Below the pieces are notes generated by a model. The model did no database searches. It was not told where the DNA came from and was given only the letters and a program-made list of their open reading frames with translations. Position numbers and translations under genes: made by a program. Shown here piece after piece: positions 51,081-62,500 of a stretch of 64,000 nt of DNA. The stretch covers positions 62,001 to 126,000 of the forward strand of contig RSEH01000063.1 in assembly GCA_006503475.1 (NCBI GenBank). Direction: 5' to 3'. The first letter of the stretch is position 1; the number at the start of each line of letters is the position of its first letter. The DNA is from Stentor roeselii (lineage: Eukaryota > Ciliophora > Heterotrichea > Heterotrichida > Stentoridae).

Positions 51081-52157
51081 ATGGGTTGCTGCCATTCCGA
51101 AAACACAAGTGTAAATCTAGGAAACCACGCAGAAAAGATAAAAGAAGCGATCGATTCAGGTTCAACCAGCCGTCTTCGAATGCTATTCGAGTACTACCAT
51201 AAAAAAGACCCAAACCCAGAAGTAGCCTACATCGACAAGACCATAGTAAGCATGAGTGGAATCGAGTTAAACAGCATGTCCTACTCTCTCTTCCTCGGAA
51301 AGACCTCAATGTTCAAATTCCTCTACGAAAGCGGAGGCTCAATCAAAAAGATGGAAGAACAGCTTGTTTCTCAGAAGATGAAAGGAATAAACCTTATCTG
51401 TTTCAAAGGTTACAAAGAACTCTTAGAGTTTTACCTTCCCATTTACCTGAAAGACTACATCAGCGTGCCTCAAAGCGTCAGAAGCTATACGATAGACCTG
51501 AAAGACAAGGAACCAAAACCTGAATTCGACCTCGCCATTCATTCCGCTTGCAGGGCTGGAATGGTCAATATAGTCGCTTACATTTACAAGTTCTTCAAAG
51601 ACAAACAGAACTGTCCAAAGGAATTCGACATTCATGCAACTGACGAGTTTAACGGAGAAGACTGCGCTCTTATTGCTTGTCGTGTTGGGTGCTTCGCTTT
51701 AGTCAAGTTTCTTTATGAAAATTGCTCGGTTTCGTTTAAAAATCTCAACTTTCATAAAGAAAATGCCATCATGGTCTGTGTCTCTGGGTGGAATAAACTT
51801 CCGAGTTTCGGGTATTTGGAAAGTATTGAATTTTTAATCAATACTGTTGGCGTTGATGTTTGTTATAATTATGAAGAACTACTTTGTATGGCTGATGGAA
51901 GTGAAATGATTGCACTTCTGGAAGGGGAACTTGAAAAAAAAGGAATTATGGCGAAGAAGAAGGATTTGGATTTACCTGTTTTAAGGGTTAATAGGGTTTG
52001 TGATACTTTTGATAGCAGTGAAAGACAGGTTTTTAATGATGAAACTTTTAAGTTGGTGCAACCTGATAATCCTAGCTTGATCAGCTCGATTTCTGATAAT
52101 GAAAGAACTTATGGAAGGAAATCGGATTTCATGAGTAGTAAATTAGAATCTGAGTGA
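51081..52157 (+). CDS. Ankyrin-like protein with doubly acylated N-terminus
   Basis: 358 residues. The start at 51081 is chosen because it gives MGCCHSEN, a classic myristoyl-Gly2 plus palmitoyl-Cys3/4 signal. About six degenerate ankyrin-like helical pairs follow (SLFLGKTSMFKFLYESGGS, LAIHSACRAGMVNIVAYIYK, CALIACRVGCFALVKFLYEN). The last 90 residues are disordered. Probably a plasma-membrane-tethered scaffold. Ends in TGA. Confidence 0.8.
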   Translation: MGCCHSENTSVNLGNHAEKIKEAIDSGSTSRLRMLFEYYHKKDPNPEVAYIDKTIVSMSGIELNSMSYSLFLGKTSMFKFLYESGGSIKKMEEQLVSQKMKGINLICFKGYKELLEFYLPIYLKDYISVPQSVRSYTIDLKDKEPKPEFDLAIHSACRAGMVNIVAYIYKFFKDKQNCPKEFDIHATDEFNGEDCALIACRVGCFALVKFLYENCSVSFKNLNFHKENAIMVCVSGWNKLPSFGYLESIEFLINTVGVDVCYNYEELLCMADGSEMIALLEGELEKKGIMAKKKDLDLPVLRVNRVCDTFDSSERQVFNDETFKLVQPDNPSLISSISDNERTYGRKSDFMSSKLESE

Positions 52158-52654
52158 GATAGAATAATATTTAAGGATTGGATATTGACATGTTGTACCT
52201 CTAGAAGGCTTGGGAAAATAGAATAAAAGGAAAATAAAGATAATTGAATGAACTCCTAGTTGAATGATTTCCTAAGTAGAAAGCTAACTCTAATGAAACT
52301 CTAACTATATAAGTAAACTTCAATTCTTTCGATATAAAACTGCTCGTATTCGATAACAGCCTAGTAATCTTCAGCAAGTGGGTCTCTAAACTCCCGAAAT
52401 CATTATTAATCCGTTTGAGTTTCTAAAAATAATACAATTTCATTAACCCTAATTCTTGAACTTTCGAAATACTAATTCCAAGTTTTTAAAAGTTTAACAT
52501 TCCATCAAACAACTAATTAATAAAAAATATTCTGATAATAAGAGGATTACTTAACTCTGTATAGGCTTAGTTCTTTCTAAACTACTGAAAAATCTATTAA
52601 TCCAAAACTTGAAATCCTATTTCCTTAGATTATCAAACTTATGGTGTAATAAAT
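52158..52654. other. Intergenic gap, nothing recognised
   Basis: 497 bp before the giant surface gene. AT-rich, no open frame of note; the last 250 bp are G-poor, as in other 5' flanks. Confidence 0.6.
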
Positions 52655-55600
52655 ATGTCTCTCATAGTCCTATTTGCATTCATCTTGAAGAATGTTCATG
52701 GCGCATCAAGTGTACCAAAAATTCTAGGCTGGGGAAATGTAAATAAAATATAGGTAAAGACAACTTGCACTGGTTTTAAATTAGAGTTATACTCTGACCC
52801 TGGCCCATATAATGAATATGCGATTATAAGAATACTGAATTCAGGTACTACTCTTTATTATGAAGAGTCAATCAAAATGAATGGGAACCAAAGATACCAA
52901 AGTCAGATGATCACTTTCTTGTCAGTGGGTAAGTACAAAGCTCAAGTCTATGAACAAAAAGTCAATGGAAATTCAGGTGCTCTGCTTACTCCTACTTTAA
53001 TAGATACCTACACTGAATTTGATGTTACAGAAGGCTCAAGTTTATCATACATCAATGTAGTTGCATCTCCTTCAAGTGTAAGCGCATATGAAAACTTCGA
53101 TTTAGTCTGTACATTTACTGATGGGTGTTCTGCACCAATGACTACAAGTTCAACTATATATGTTTCTTCATCAACACTCACTCTTTATGGGACTCTTATG
53201 GGAACATCGACAACCTCTGGTATTACTTTCCCAGTTTATGCAACTGCTCTGGGGACTTATTCAGTTAATGTAACAATCGGAGCGATATTCGGTACAGCAT
53301 CAGTTACGATCCTGACAAATAGTCTAAATTACATTTCAATCACTCCAGCAGTATTTTATATCTAGGCTATTACAACCAAGTCTTCTATCTCTGTCCAGGT
53401 TGGCGTTTATAACAACTCAGGGTCGCTTTTTACTACTTATCCTTCTTCAACAATTACATTGGCTCTGAGCACTGCAAATTTATTGACAGGGTCAAAAACA
53501 TCAACTACCAGCTCTGGAATTGCCAATTTCACTTCACTAGGAATCGCAACTGCCGGTACTTATACCTTGACTGCATCATTATCAGGTGTTACTTCAGCCA
53601 CTTCGTCTATAGTAGTATCAGCTCCAGCTTTATATAGCATAACTCTAGAAGCTAAACCTTCATCTCCTTCTGCAAGGTTCCCATTCAATATAACAGCCAC
53701 TCTGAAAGATCAAGACGGAGATCCTTTTACAGCGTCCTCCTTGACTCTTTCAGCAAATCCTTCAGTTTCAGGGACTACTTCAGTGACGAGCACTTCATAT
53801 ATGTTCACTTTTACAGTTACTGCAACTTCTTCAGGGACATATACATTTTCATCCACACTTTCTGGAGTGACTGGAACAATAACTGTAGGGGTTTTAGAAG
53901 ATTCAATCTTAATAATTTCTACAACCCCAAGTTCAACAGTAAAATTTATTCAGCCAACTTACACCACAACAGCAATTTCTGTTGAAGCAGGTGTTTATGG
54001 AAACTCGGGGATTCACATACTTCTGGGATATTCCTTTACACTCACTCTTGAAATTACTCCGATCTCCTCATTTTCAGGCACTAGTACTTCAACTACTTCA
54101 TCAACAACAGGAAAATGTACATTCTCCAATATCAAAATAAACAATCCTGGGACATATCAATTCAAAGCCACTTACACCGGAATGACATCGGTACTTGGCA
54201 CGAATATCACAATTAGTCCGTTTACATTAGTCTCGATACAATTATCTTCTAGTGTAACTGAAATAAGTGCTTACTTTTCATTCACTCTATCAATTTCACT
54301 TTTGAATGAAGTTAATTCTGCATATACCACTTCAACAACTGTTACCCTTGCAGGAAGTTTAACGTTCGGTGGATCAACTTCTCTAACAACTTCATCAGGT
54401 TCCGGCACTTTAAGTGTCTATGGTATAAAACCAGGCAATCTTTTATTTACTGCTGAATCAAACGGAAAATCCGCATCAGTAACAGTAATAATAAAACCCA
54501 ATATAATGAAATTTGATTATATCGGCCCAACCGTAATAACTCCGTAGCCCACAACAACTTCCTCAGTCTTTGAAGTAAAAGTTGGCGTTTATGACTCGAC
54601 AGGCACCTCCTACATAAATTCAGGGCAACTTTCAATAACTTTATCTTTATCGCCATCAGGAACGATATCAGGAAGCAATCCGGTTAGTACTTCATCGACT
54701 TTTCAAAGTATTTTTACAGGATTGTCAATTACAACTGAAGATACTTACTATATAATCGCATCTGCAAGTGATTTATCTTCAATCACTTCGTCATCATCAT
54801 ATACAATAATAGCACCAGTCCTTTCGACGATAACTGTTACATCTAGCACCTCAACTCCAACTGCATATTTCGACTTCACAATAACAGTAACATTAAAAGA
54901 CCAAACCTCTTCACTATGGACAACAAGCACATCAACCGACTTATCAGGATCAAACCTATATTCCTCATCATCACTCACCCAAACAATCACAGGAGGCACC
55001 GGGACATTTTCCGTATACGTGACATCCTCTGGTAATATCACAATGACAGCAACTAGTTCAACCATATCAGGATCCTTGACATTAGAAGTGAAACAACTAC
55101 TCCTAGTGGTCTCATTGAGTTCAACAGTAATAAATAATCAGCCAACTTTAACCAACAGTGTTTTTAATGCCACTGTGAAGATCAGAGACTATAGCGACAC
55201 CCAAGACCTGACATCCCGAGGGTCTTTCACGATAAACTTAAACACTGTTGATCTCACAGGAGCGACGACATCAGAGATCAACTTATCAGCGACTTCAAGT
55301 TCAGGGTCCGTTTCTTTCAGTTCATTAACGATTTCCAAGAGTGGAAGTTATAAACTCTCTGCAACTTCAACTGATATGGTCACTGGAAACTCATCAACAC
55401 TGACAATAGCAGACCTTGAATTAACGACTATCACATTGTCGAGCTCTAATCTAATCCCGACTATTTACTTTGATTTTACGATCACTGCGACTTTAACAGA
55501 CCAATCAGGAGGATCTTGGAGTAATTCAACGTTGCTTAGCTTGACTCCTGTGAGTCTGGTCTCGGGATCAACTAGTGAAACAGCGACAGGAGGGTCAGGA

Positions 55601-58600
55601 ACTTTTTCTTTATATGGGATAAGTGCCGGGATTTATACTTTAACAGTCAGCAATGGTTCAGTTTCAGGAACAATTGACATTGAATTTAAAAAACTTGCTT
55701 TGGTCTTTAGTTTATCTGGAACTTCAGTACTTTTTATTTAGCCTACAACAACAGAGAGCGTTTTTGGAGCAGTTGTGAGTATTAAAAGTAATGATAAGAG
55801 TTTGGACTATGGAAAAACAGATACTTTTAATATTCAACTTTCAATTAATAACAATGGACAACTGGATGGGGTGAAAAATGTGGTTTCTTCGGGAAATACA
55901 GCAAGTTTTACTTCACTTTCAATAACATCAAGTGGAACTTTTGTGATAACTGGATCAGGAACTGACATGATTGATGGCCTTTCTGATAGTTTATTGATCA
56001 ATGCAGCTGCTTTAGGAAGTATAAAAATTACCACAAATACAACAACTCCTTCTGCATTCTTTACATTTGAGTTAAAATTAGAACTGCTGAGTGATTCAGG
56101 ATTAGTATGGACATCAACAAGTAGTTTAAATATTGAACCTTCATCGTCATTAGGTGGGACCCTTTCACTATCAACAAGCAACGGTACATGCTACGGTTAC
56201 ATATATGCATTAACTTCAGGACCTTTAACTGTGGAAGTAAGCAGCGGGTCCGTGACTACCTCAAAAATTCTCACAATTCAAAAAGACATTTTAAAAATCA
56301 CTCTAGTCTCTTCAACTCCTCTCTACACAAATTCTTATTTCTCAATAAACGTGAAGGTCTATGACTTCGAAGGCAACTCTCTTGAAGACCAAAGAGGAAC
56401 TCACTTAATTGATTTATCAGTCACTCCAGGTACCCTTTTAGGTACAGTCTCAGGAAGTACTTCATTAGGTTCTATTTCTTTCACGAATCTTCAAATCACT
56501 TCCTCTGGGCTGAACACTTTAAAAGCTTCTTGCACTGACATGGTTCCTGATACGATGGATTTTACTATTACTGCCTTGGCTTTGACTAGAATTGAAATCG
56601 ATTCTTATCCGTCTACTTCTCCTGCCTTTACTTTATTCTCTGTCGTTGTCAAGGCCTATGATCAGACTGGTCTTTGGACCAGTCCATGCACAGTGACTTT
56701 GACTGGAAACTTGGAAATTGATGGGGATTTAAGTCTTAGTATCACTGAACAAGGGACTTTTGAGATTTATTGCAAAGAGGTTGGAAGTTTGAATTTGAAG
56801 GCTGAGACTGAAAGTTTTAGTCATTTTGTTGATATTGAGATTACAAAGGATTATTTGAAAATTGAGTCTTTGAGTAGTGTGGTGAGAGTTATTTAGCCGA
56901 GCTTTACTGTTGACTCTTTTGATGTTCAAGTTTGTGTTTATAGTGATGGACTTTTTAACTCGAAAATAGAACTTTATGGAAATTTTTATGTGCAGCTGAG
57001 TTTGGATAATTCTGGAAGTTTAAGTGGAAGTGATGCAGGAAGTACGGTTAATGGTTGTGTTGATTTTTCTGGATTGAAAGTTAGTAGTCCTGGGGTATTT
57101 GTACTTACAGCCACAAATCAATATTCATACCCATTTTCTTATTCAAGTTTGACAATAAATTCTCTAACTATCACCATAACATCAGACTACGACCCCACAT
57201 CTTTCTTCGACCATTCACTATCAATAGAAATAAGAGACTACCAAAGCAATCTCTACATCCATTCACTTCAAGTAACTTTATCCGCCTCAAACAGTATAAT
57301 CACCACGAATCCATTAACAACCTCATCCGGATCCTGTTCATTTTCCCTTTACTTCACCCAATCAGGCCAAATTCAAATTTCCGCATCTTCATTAGGCTAC
57401 ACAGGACAATTATCCCTTACAGTAAACAAGCCAATCTTAAAGCTTTCAATGATTCCTCCATCAGTACTTTTTACTTAGCCCTTCCTCGTCGTTTCCGAAT
57501 TTTCCGTTTCCATATCCATAAAAAATTCAAACGAATCTAAAACAGAGCAAAATTACGGTCCTCATTCAATCACCTTATCAATATCTCCATCTTTTTCCTC
57601 ATTCCCATTATCAAGCTCTTCATCCTCAGGGGTAGTTTCATTCACTTCACTAAAAATCACAACATCAGGAACCTATTCATTAACCGCTTCAGCGACTGAC
57701 ATGATTTCAGCAGATTCTTCTTCTTTTACAGTCTTAGACCTTGCCCTGACAACGATGAAGATGGCTTTTAACAAAGTGAGTCCTTCAGCCAATGAAGACT
57801 TTAATGTTTTTGTTGAGCTTTTTGACCAGCAGCCTGTTTATTTCTTGAGTGAAAGCTCAGTGAGTCTTTCAGGAGACTTAAGCATTTCAGGGTCGATCTC
57901 TGGAAATACGAGTACAGGGTTTGTTACTTTCGTGATTCATTGTTTGAGTCCTGGAAGTTTAACTGTCACTGCAGTGAGTGGGTTGATTTCAGTGAGTGAA
58001 ACGATTACTATCAAGCCTCAAAAGTTAAATTTTTCAATCACTCCTCCTTTATCTGTGAAAAGATTTGAAAGATTCGCTTTTGAAGTGTCGGTCTTTGAGA
58101 ACTCATTGACAGACTTGAGTAGTTACGGACCTTTCACAATAACTATCACTACAGACCCGTCGACTACAGTGGTTGGGGCCTTGGTTCTTTCGACATCTTC
58201 AAGTAAAGCGAGTTTTTCAAATATTCAGCTTTTTGAAATAGGTTCATTCAAGCTGGTCGCAAGTTCTTCTGACATGTCAAGCATTTCAACCAGTGCAATA
58301 ACAGTGAACATCAACTACGAGCTTTTAATTGAAGTGGAAGTTCCGAGTTACACCCCGATGTTGAAGTATTACTACCAGTTCCCTGTCACTGTCCACAACC
58401 TAACAAGTTCAGCTCCGTTATCTTCAGCTTCCGTGAAACTTTTCATGAATTCCACTCTCATCGCGACGCAAACTACGAACTCAACAGGCCAAACTATCTT
58501 CACATTACTTTTCCAGACTTTAGGAAAAGTCACTCTTAGATTTGAATGCGATATCGCTAGTCTTAACAAAGAACTTCAAGTTATTGTCTCTGATAATCAA

Positions 58601-61600
58601 GACGATCTTTGTATTATCGCTCAGAATGCTTCAGTTTGTATGACTTGTGTCCAGAACAGCTTTGTTATTAATGGAACTTGTGTTTGCTTCCATAATGGAA
58701 CATTTTCTAATACTAGTGGAAAATGTGAATGTCCTCCTGCTCATAATCCTGTTAATAATTATTGTATTGATTGTGGGTTTTACTTTAATGCTTCGGAAAT
58801 TACAAGTAATTATGACAGGAGCTTTAAGGTGGTCTGGGTTTACTTTGATCGTAATGTGAATAGGAAAAATTTGAATGGTTGTCAAGATATTCTTGTTAGT
58901 CCTGCATATTTTTTAGAACCTAGTGTCTCTTGTTTGTGGATTTCTGGAACTGTTTTGAAGATTGTGATTGGGGAGTATACTGATCTTACTTATGACTACC
59001 TTGAAATCGATAACTACAAAGTACAAGCAATAAGCGACAAATGCGATGTATACATAGAAGACCTTATAATTCCAATTCAAAAGCAAGTGAATATCACAAC
59101 TCCCTTCACAGAAATAACAGCGCCAGATACTTTTTCAATTGCATGCACAAAGTCAAACCTTCTGATCTCATCAACCCTAATAGGGAAAAACGTGACATAC
59201 GTCTGGTCAGTAACAATAACCCCCAACAATTCATTAGTTTCCACCTTCATTTCATACCAGACATCAAGTGCAATAAGCATTCCCTTCACAATGCTATCCG
59301 AGTCCATCCTAAATCTAACCCTAACAACCAAATACGAAGGTCTCGAGAGCACATACATTACAACCAAATCAGTAAAAGTAACAAACGATCAAAATCTAGA
59401 CGTTTACCTTAACACCCAAAGTTTAATAAAGCTTCGAGTATCTCAATCTTACACCCTAGTGGCAGGTGTTGACTCATCCTGCGGTAACAGCGAAACATCC
59501 TACACTTACAAATGGACCTGCAACGACAGTACTCTAAACATTTCAAATTTTCAATCAAATTCAACCCCAAACTCCTTGACCATCGCGAAGTACTCATTAA
59601 TTGCTTTAAAATGTTATACCTTCCAAGTACTCGCATCTGATGGAAGTCTTTCCGGAACTGCTGAAACTGTAATCTGCATGATTCAATCCGACCTTGTAAT
59701 TGTCCTCAGTCGGTCAAGTGGAAGTGTCAGTCCATCTGTTGACTTTATCGTGAATTCAACAGTCTCTGACCCAGACGACGCTTTAGCCGTGATTTCAACT
59801 GAATGGTCCTGCATCGAGTCTTCAACTTTCTGCCTCAACAAAGACAACTCTTCCCTTTCACTTTCCCAATCCTCAGGTAATCTTTCAGTATCCTCTCTTC
59901 GAGAACGAGCCTTGTACCAATTCACTTTAAAAGCCTTCACATCTCTAAAAGTCAATTACGCCTCTTTACTTATTTATGTGGACCCTTCGATAAAAGGAGA
60001 AGTTCTGATTTCAGGCCCACTTGAAAAAATCAACCCAGACTACATTTACAACGTTATTCCCAAGTTTACCTTACAAGGCAAGCCGGAATTCAAATGGTCT
60101 ATCACGAATGGCGAGGTCGATTCATCTCAACTGACTCTAAGCAACTCTTTTGTAGGTCTTCCTGAAGCAAGTTTAATACGAGGAACTGGGTATTTACTGA
60201 AAGTCCAGGTAAAAAGCAGCCAGTTTGAAGGTACTTTGGAAAGTCAAGTCAACGTCAATACCAACAAAGGACCTGCTTGTTCTGAGATCACTTATGAGAC
60301 TTCAGCGGATACTATTGAAGTCTTGGTTTCTGGATGTGTTGACCTTGATGATGAAGACTACCCTCTTGCTTATCAGACTGGAATGGTTTTTAAAAATAAA
60401 ACTGTCTGGGTCAATGCTCTTAATGGTAATCCTTGGAGTAAAGTTAAACTTCTCCCAAGTGCTCAGAAGGTCGTGGTCAAGGTCTGTGATGCTTTAGAAA
60501 CTTGCACTTTCATTGAAAAAGAACTGAAAGTGCAGAATCGTCTGCTGGAAGAAGACGATTTGATGACTGTCATGCAAGAAACAAGAGACTCTCAAAAAAT
60601 CCCGAATATTATTCAGGTTTATATGGAAAAAGACATCAGTTTTGCTACTTTTTTGTTTTTATATGAAAAGTTTTATGGGTATTTCAATGCACTTGAAATG
60701 AATCTTCAGAATTTTCAGATGTTTTCGAATTGCTTGAATTGTATCCTTGCTTTGAAGGATAAAGCTGTTGATATTGTTGAGAACTCTACTTTTATTACCG
60801 CTTCTGTTGTTGGTAGGCTTGGAAAGAGGCTTAAAGGGTCGGATGTTGATGATTTGATTCGGGCTTATGAACCTTTTGTTAATTTCACATCGTTTGATGC
60901 TCTTAAAGATATGCTGCTTGTTATTGCTGATTGTTGGACTACTGATTTGACTCCTAATGCAGAAATTACTTATAGTGGAACGATTTCTTATTTTAGGGCT
61001 AAGTTGATTGGAGCTTATTACCCTGGAAGGCTTATGAAAAGTCAGAGTTTAGAAGTATTGGTTTCTAGGGAAACGGCTTTTAGTTACTCGAAAGTTTATG
61101 ACTTGACTGTTTTTGTAATTCAGGTGAATCAGAGCATTTATTTGATTACTAATTCAACGGTTTCTGCTGATTATGAAGATTACTATTTGCAGCTTAGGAG
61201 TTTGAAAGAAAGTGGAGTAAGTTTCAGACAACCTGTATCAATAACCCTAAAAAACTCCTTAAAACTATCATCAGCAAAATGCGATTCCACATCTTCATCC
61301 TGTAAAGTGACAAAAGTAAACAACACTCACATCCAAATAAACATCTACAACTTTTCAAACTACGAAATAAAAGACTCTGGATCCGCCTGCACATTAAAAT
61401 CGACTCCAGTTTACATAATCTCAAGTCTTTCATTTTTCTTCATAATCGCGAGTATCTGGGTGTATCTGAAAGACCGTCAATACAAATACGAGCACATAAA
61501 ATTCTACCGTTTTCTAGCCCTTTACCCCTTAACCTCGATTTTTATCCCTCAACACAACCCGAATCGCGTGATGGCCATGAGCCATCTTTGTGCCTGCAGC

Positions 61601-62131
61601 ACTTTCATGCTAGGAGCAATCGGATTCACCTACAACGACCTAGAAAAAGATCTAAATACCTTCAACATTACCATCGGAGACGTTACTTTCAAACATCTTG
61701 CTCGAGGACTCATCGGTCTTGGCCTTGTTCAAATTTTATCGATTTTCAATTTAATCGTTAAAATCAATGGAAATATTAATAAAAAGTTGGAGTATGTTGC
61801 TGTTACCATCAATTTTTTATTCACTGCTATTGGCGCTGGGGTCGTTGGAATCACTTGCTTGTTTATGTGTCCTGAAAGTTTTGATATCTGGATTGTTAAC
61901 TTTGGGATTTTTATTTGTTTACATTTATTTGTGTTTGAAAGTAGCTACTCTGGAATTTCGGTTTGGTTGGTTAGGAAAAGAGCCTCTGGTGTCATTAAAG
62001 TCACTAGGGCACCTGAGGATTTGACGAATTTTTCAAAGGATTTTAAGATTATTGCTGAAGGGGCTGCTGATACTTCGAGACATTCGAAGAAACTTGATAG
62101 AACTCAAACTAGGAGTTTTATTAATCCTTAG
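52655..62131 (+). CDS. Giant surface protein: Ig/filamin-like repeats, REJ-like region, ~5 TM (polycystin-1-like)
   Basis: One gene of about 3,118 residues. Stop-removing 15-nt introns: 52739-52753, 53351-53365, 54533-54547, 55727-55741, 56882-56896 and 57464-57478; two further stop-free 15-nt introns are inferred at 53939-53953 and 55127-55141. Signal peptide MSLIVLFAFILKNVHG; then to about residue 1900 alternating beta-rich repeats (SGTFSVY...G, GSYKLSATSTDM) rich in Ser/Thr and N-glycosylation sites. Next a Cys-rich stretch near 1940-2010 (CMTCVQNSFVINGTCVC), a region near 2090-2490 resembling REJ domains (YVWSVTI, YTYKWTC, EWSCIES), and about five TM helices near 2880-3055 with NRVMAMSHLCACSTFMLGAI comparable to polycystin-1. 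No PLAT domain seen. Likely an adhesion or mechanosensory surface protein. Confidence 0.85.
53939..53953 (+). other. Inferred stop-free 15-nt intron (GTAAAATTTATTCAG)
   Basis: Lies at the same repeat position as the stop-containing introns at 53351 and 54533; removal gives STTPSST|PTYTTT, matching the neighbours (GPT|PTTT). It ends in CAG, so it does not break the frame and retention would add only VKFIQ. Confidence 0.75.
55127..55141 (+). other. Inferred stop-free 15-nt intron (GTAATAAATAATCAG)
   Basis: At the homologous repeat junction; removal gives SLSST|PTLTNSVF. Retention would add VINNQ. Ends in CAG rather than TAG, so it is invisible to frame-based gene finding. Confidence 0.75.
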
Positions 62132-62500
62132 GTAATAGATTAGGTTGATATTTAGGGTTTTTTGCTTTGGTTTTAGATATGGTGATGCTTTTGAGAAATA
62201 TAAATTTAATTTAAGAGAGTCTATGTGTTTGGAATTATTGTGAATGATCATTGTTTGTTTATAAGAGATTATATATAGACCTTGGGTAGCAGGAAATTGA
62301 TTAAATAAATATTACGCACTTTACCAATGATCTAGAAAATCTCATCTAATAATCACTTTTCATTACTCAACATCAACCCAGGGTAAACTTATCAATAATC
62401 CATGGAAAAAAATGATAATAAATCCTTAATTTGAAAATCTCATCAACTTCTTATATAAAAAAATCTCTTAAAAATAAAAGCTCAATATAAGAATATAAAA
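62132..62500. other. Intergenic gap, nothing recognised
   Basis: 369 bp between co-oriented genes. The first 120 bp are C-poor and T/G-rich, the rest AT-rich. No frame or RNA gene seen. Confidence 0.6.

Larger units (their letters stand above)
53366..58056 (+). repeat. ~590-bp tandem coding repeats in the giant gene
   Basis: The unit is about 195 residues, made of an A half (PTTT..VF.V.V.VYD..G, ending A.A.DM....S) and a B half (TP.AYFDFT..V.L.DQ, ending G..T.T...G.VSGS). Homologous junctions occur at 53351, 53939, 54533, 55127, 55727, about 56313, 56882, 57464 and about 58056, i.e. 569-600 bp apart. Units are well diverged, so duplication is old. Confidence 0.8.

Noticed and set aside
58056-58072. 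GTGAAAAGATTTGAAAG as another repeat-junction intron
   Set aside because: It is 17 nt and would shift the frame; the uninterrupted reading continues the repeat normally.
59319-59326. Further telomere-like units (also 7993-8000, reversed)
   Set aside because: Single 8-mers in conserved coding frames; expected by chance.
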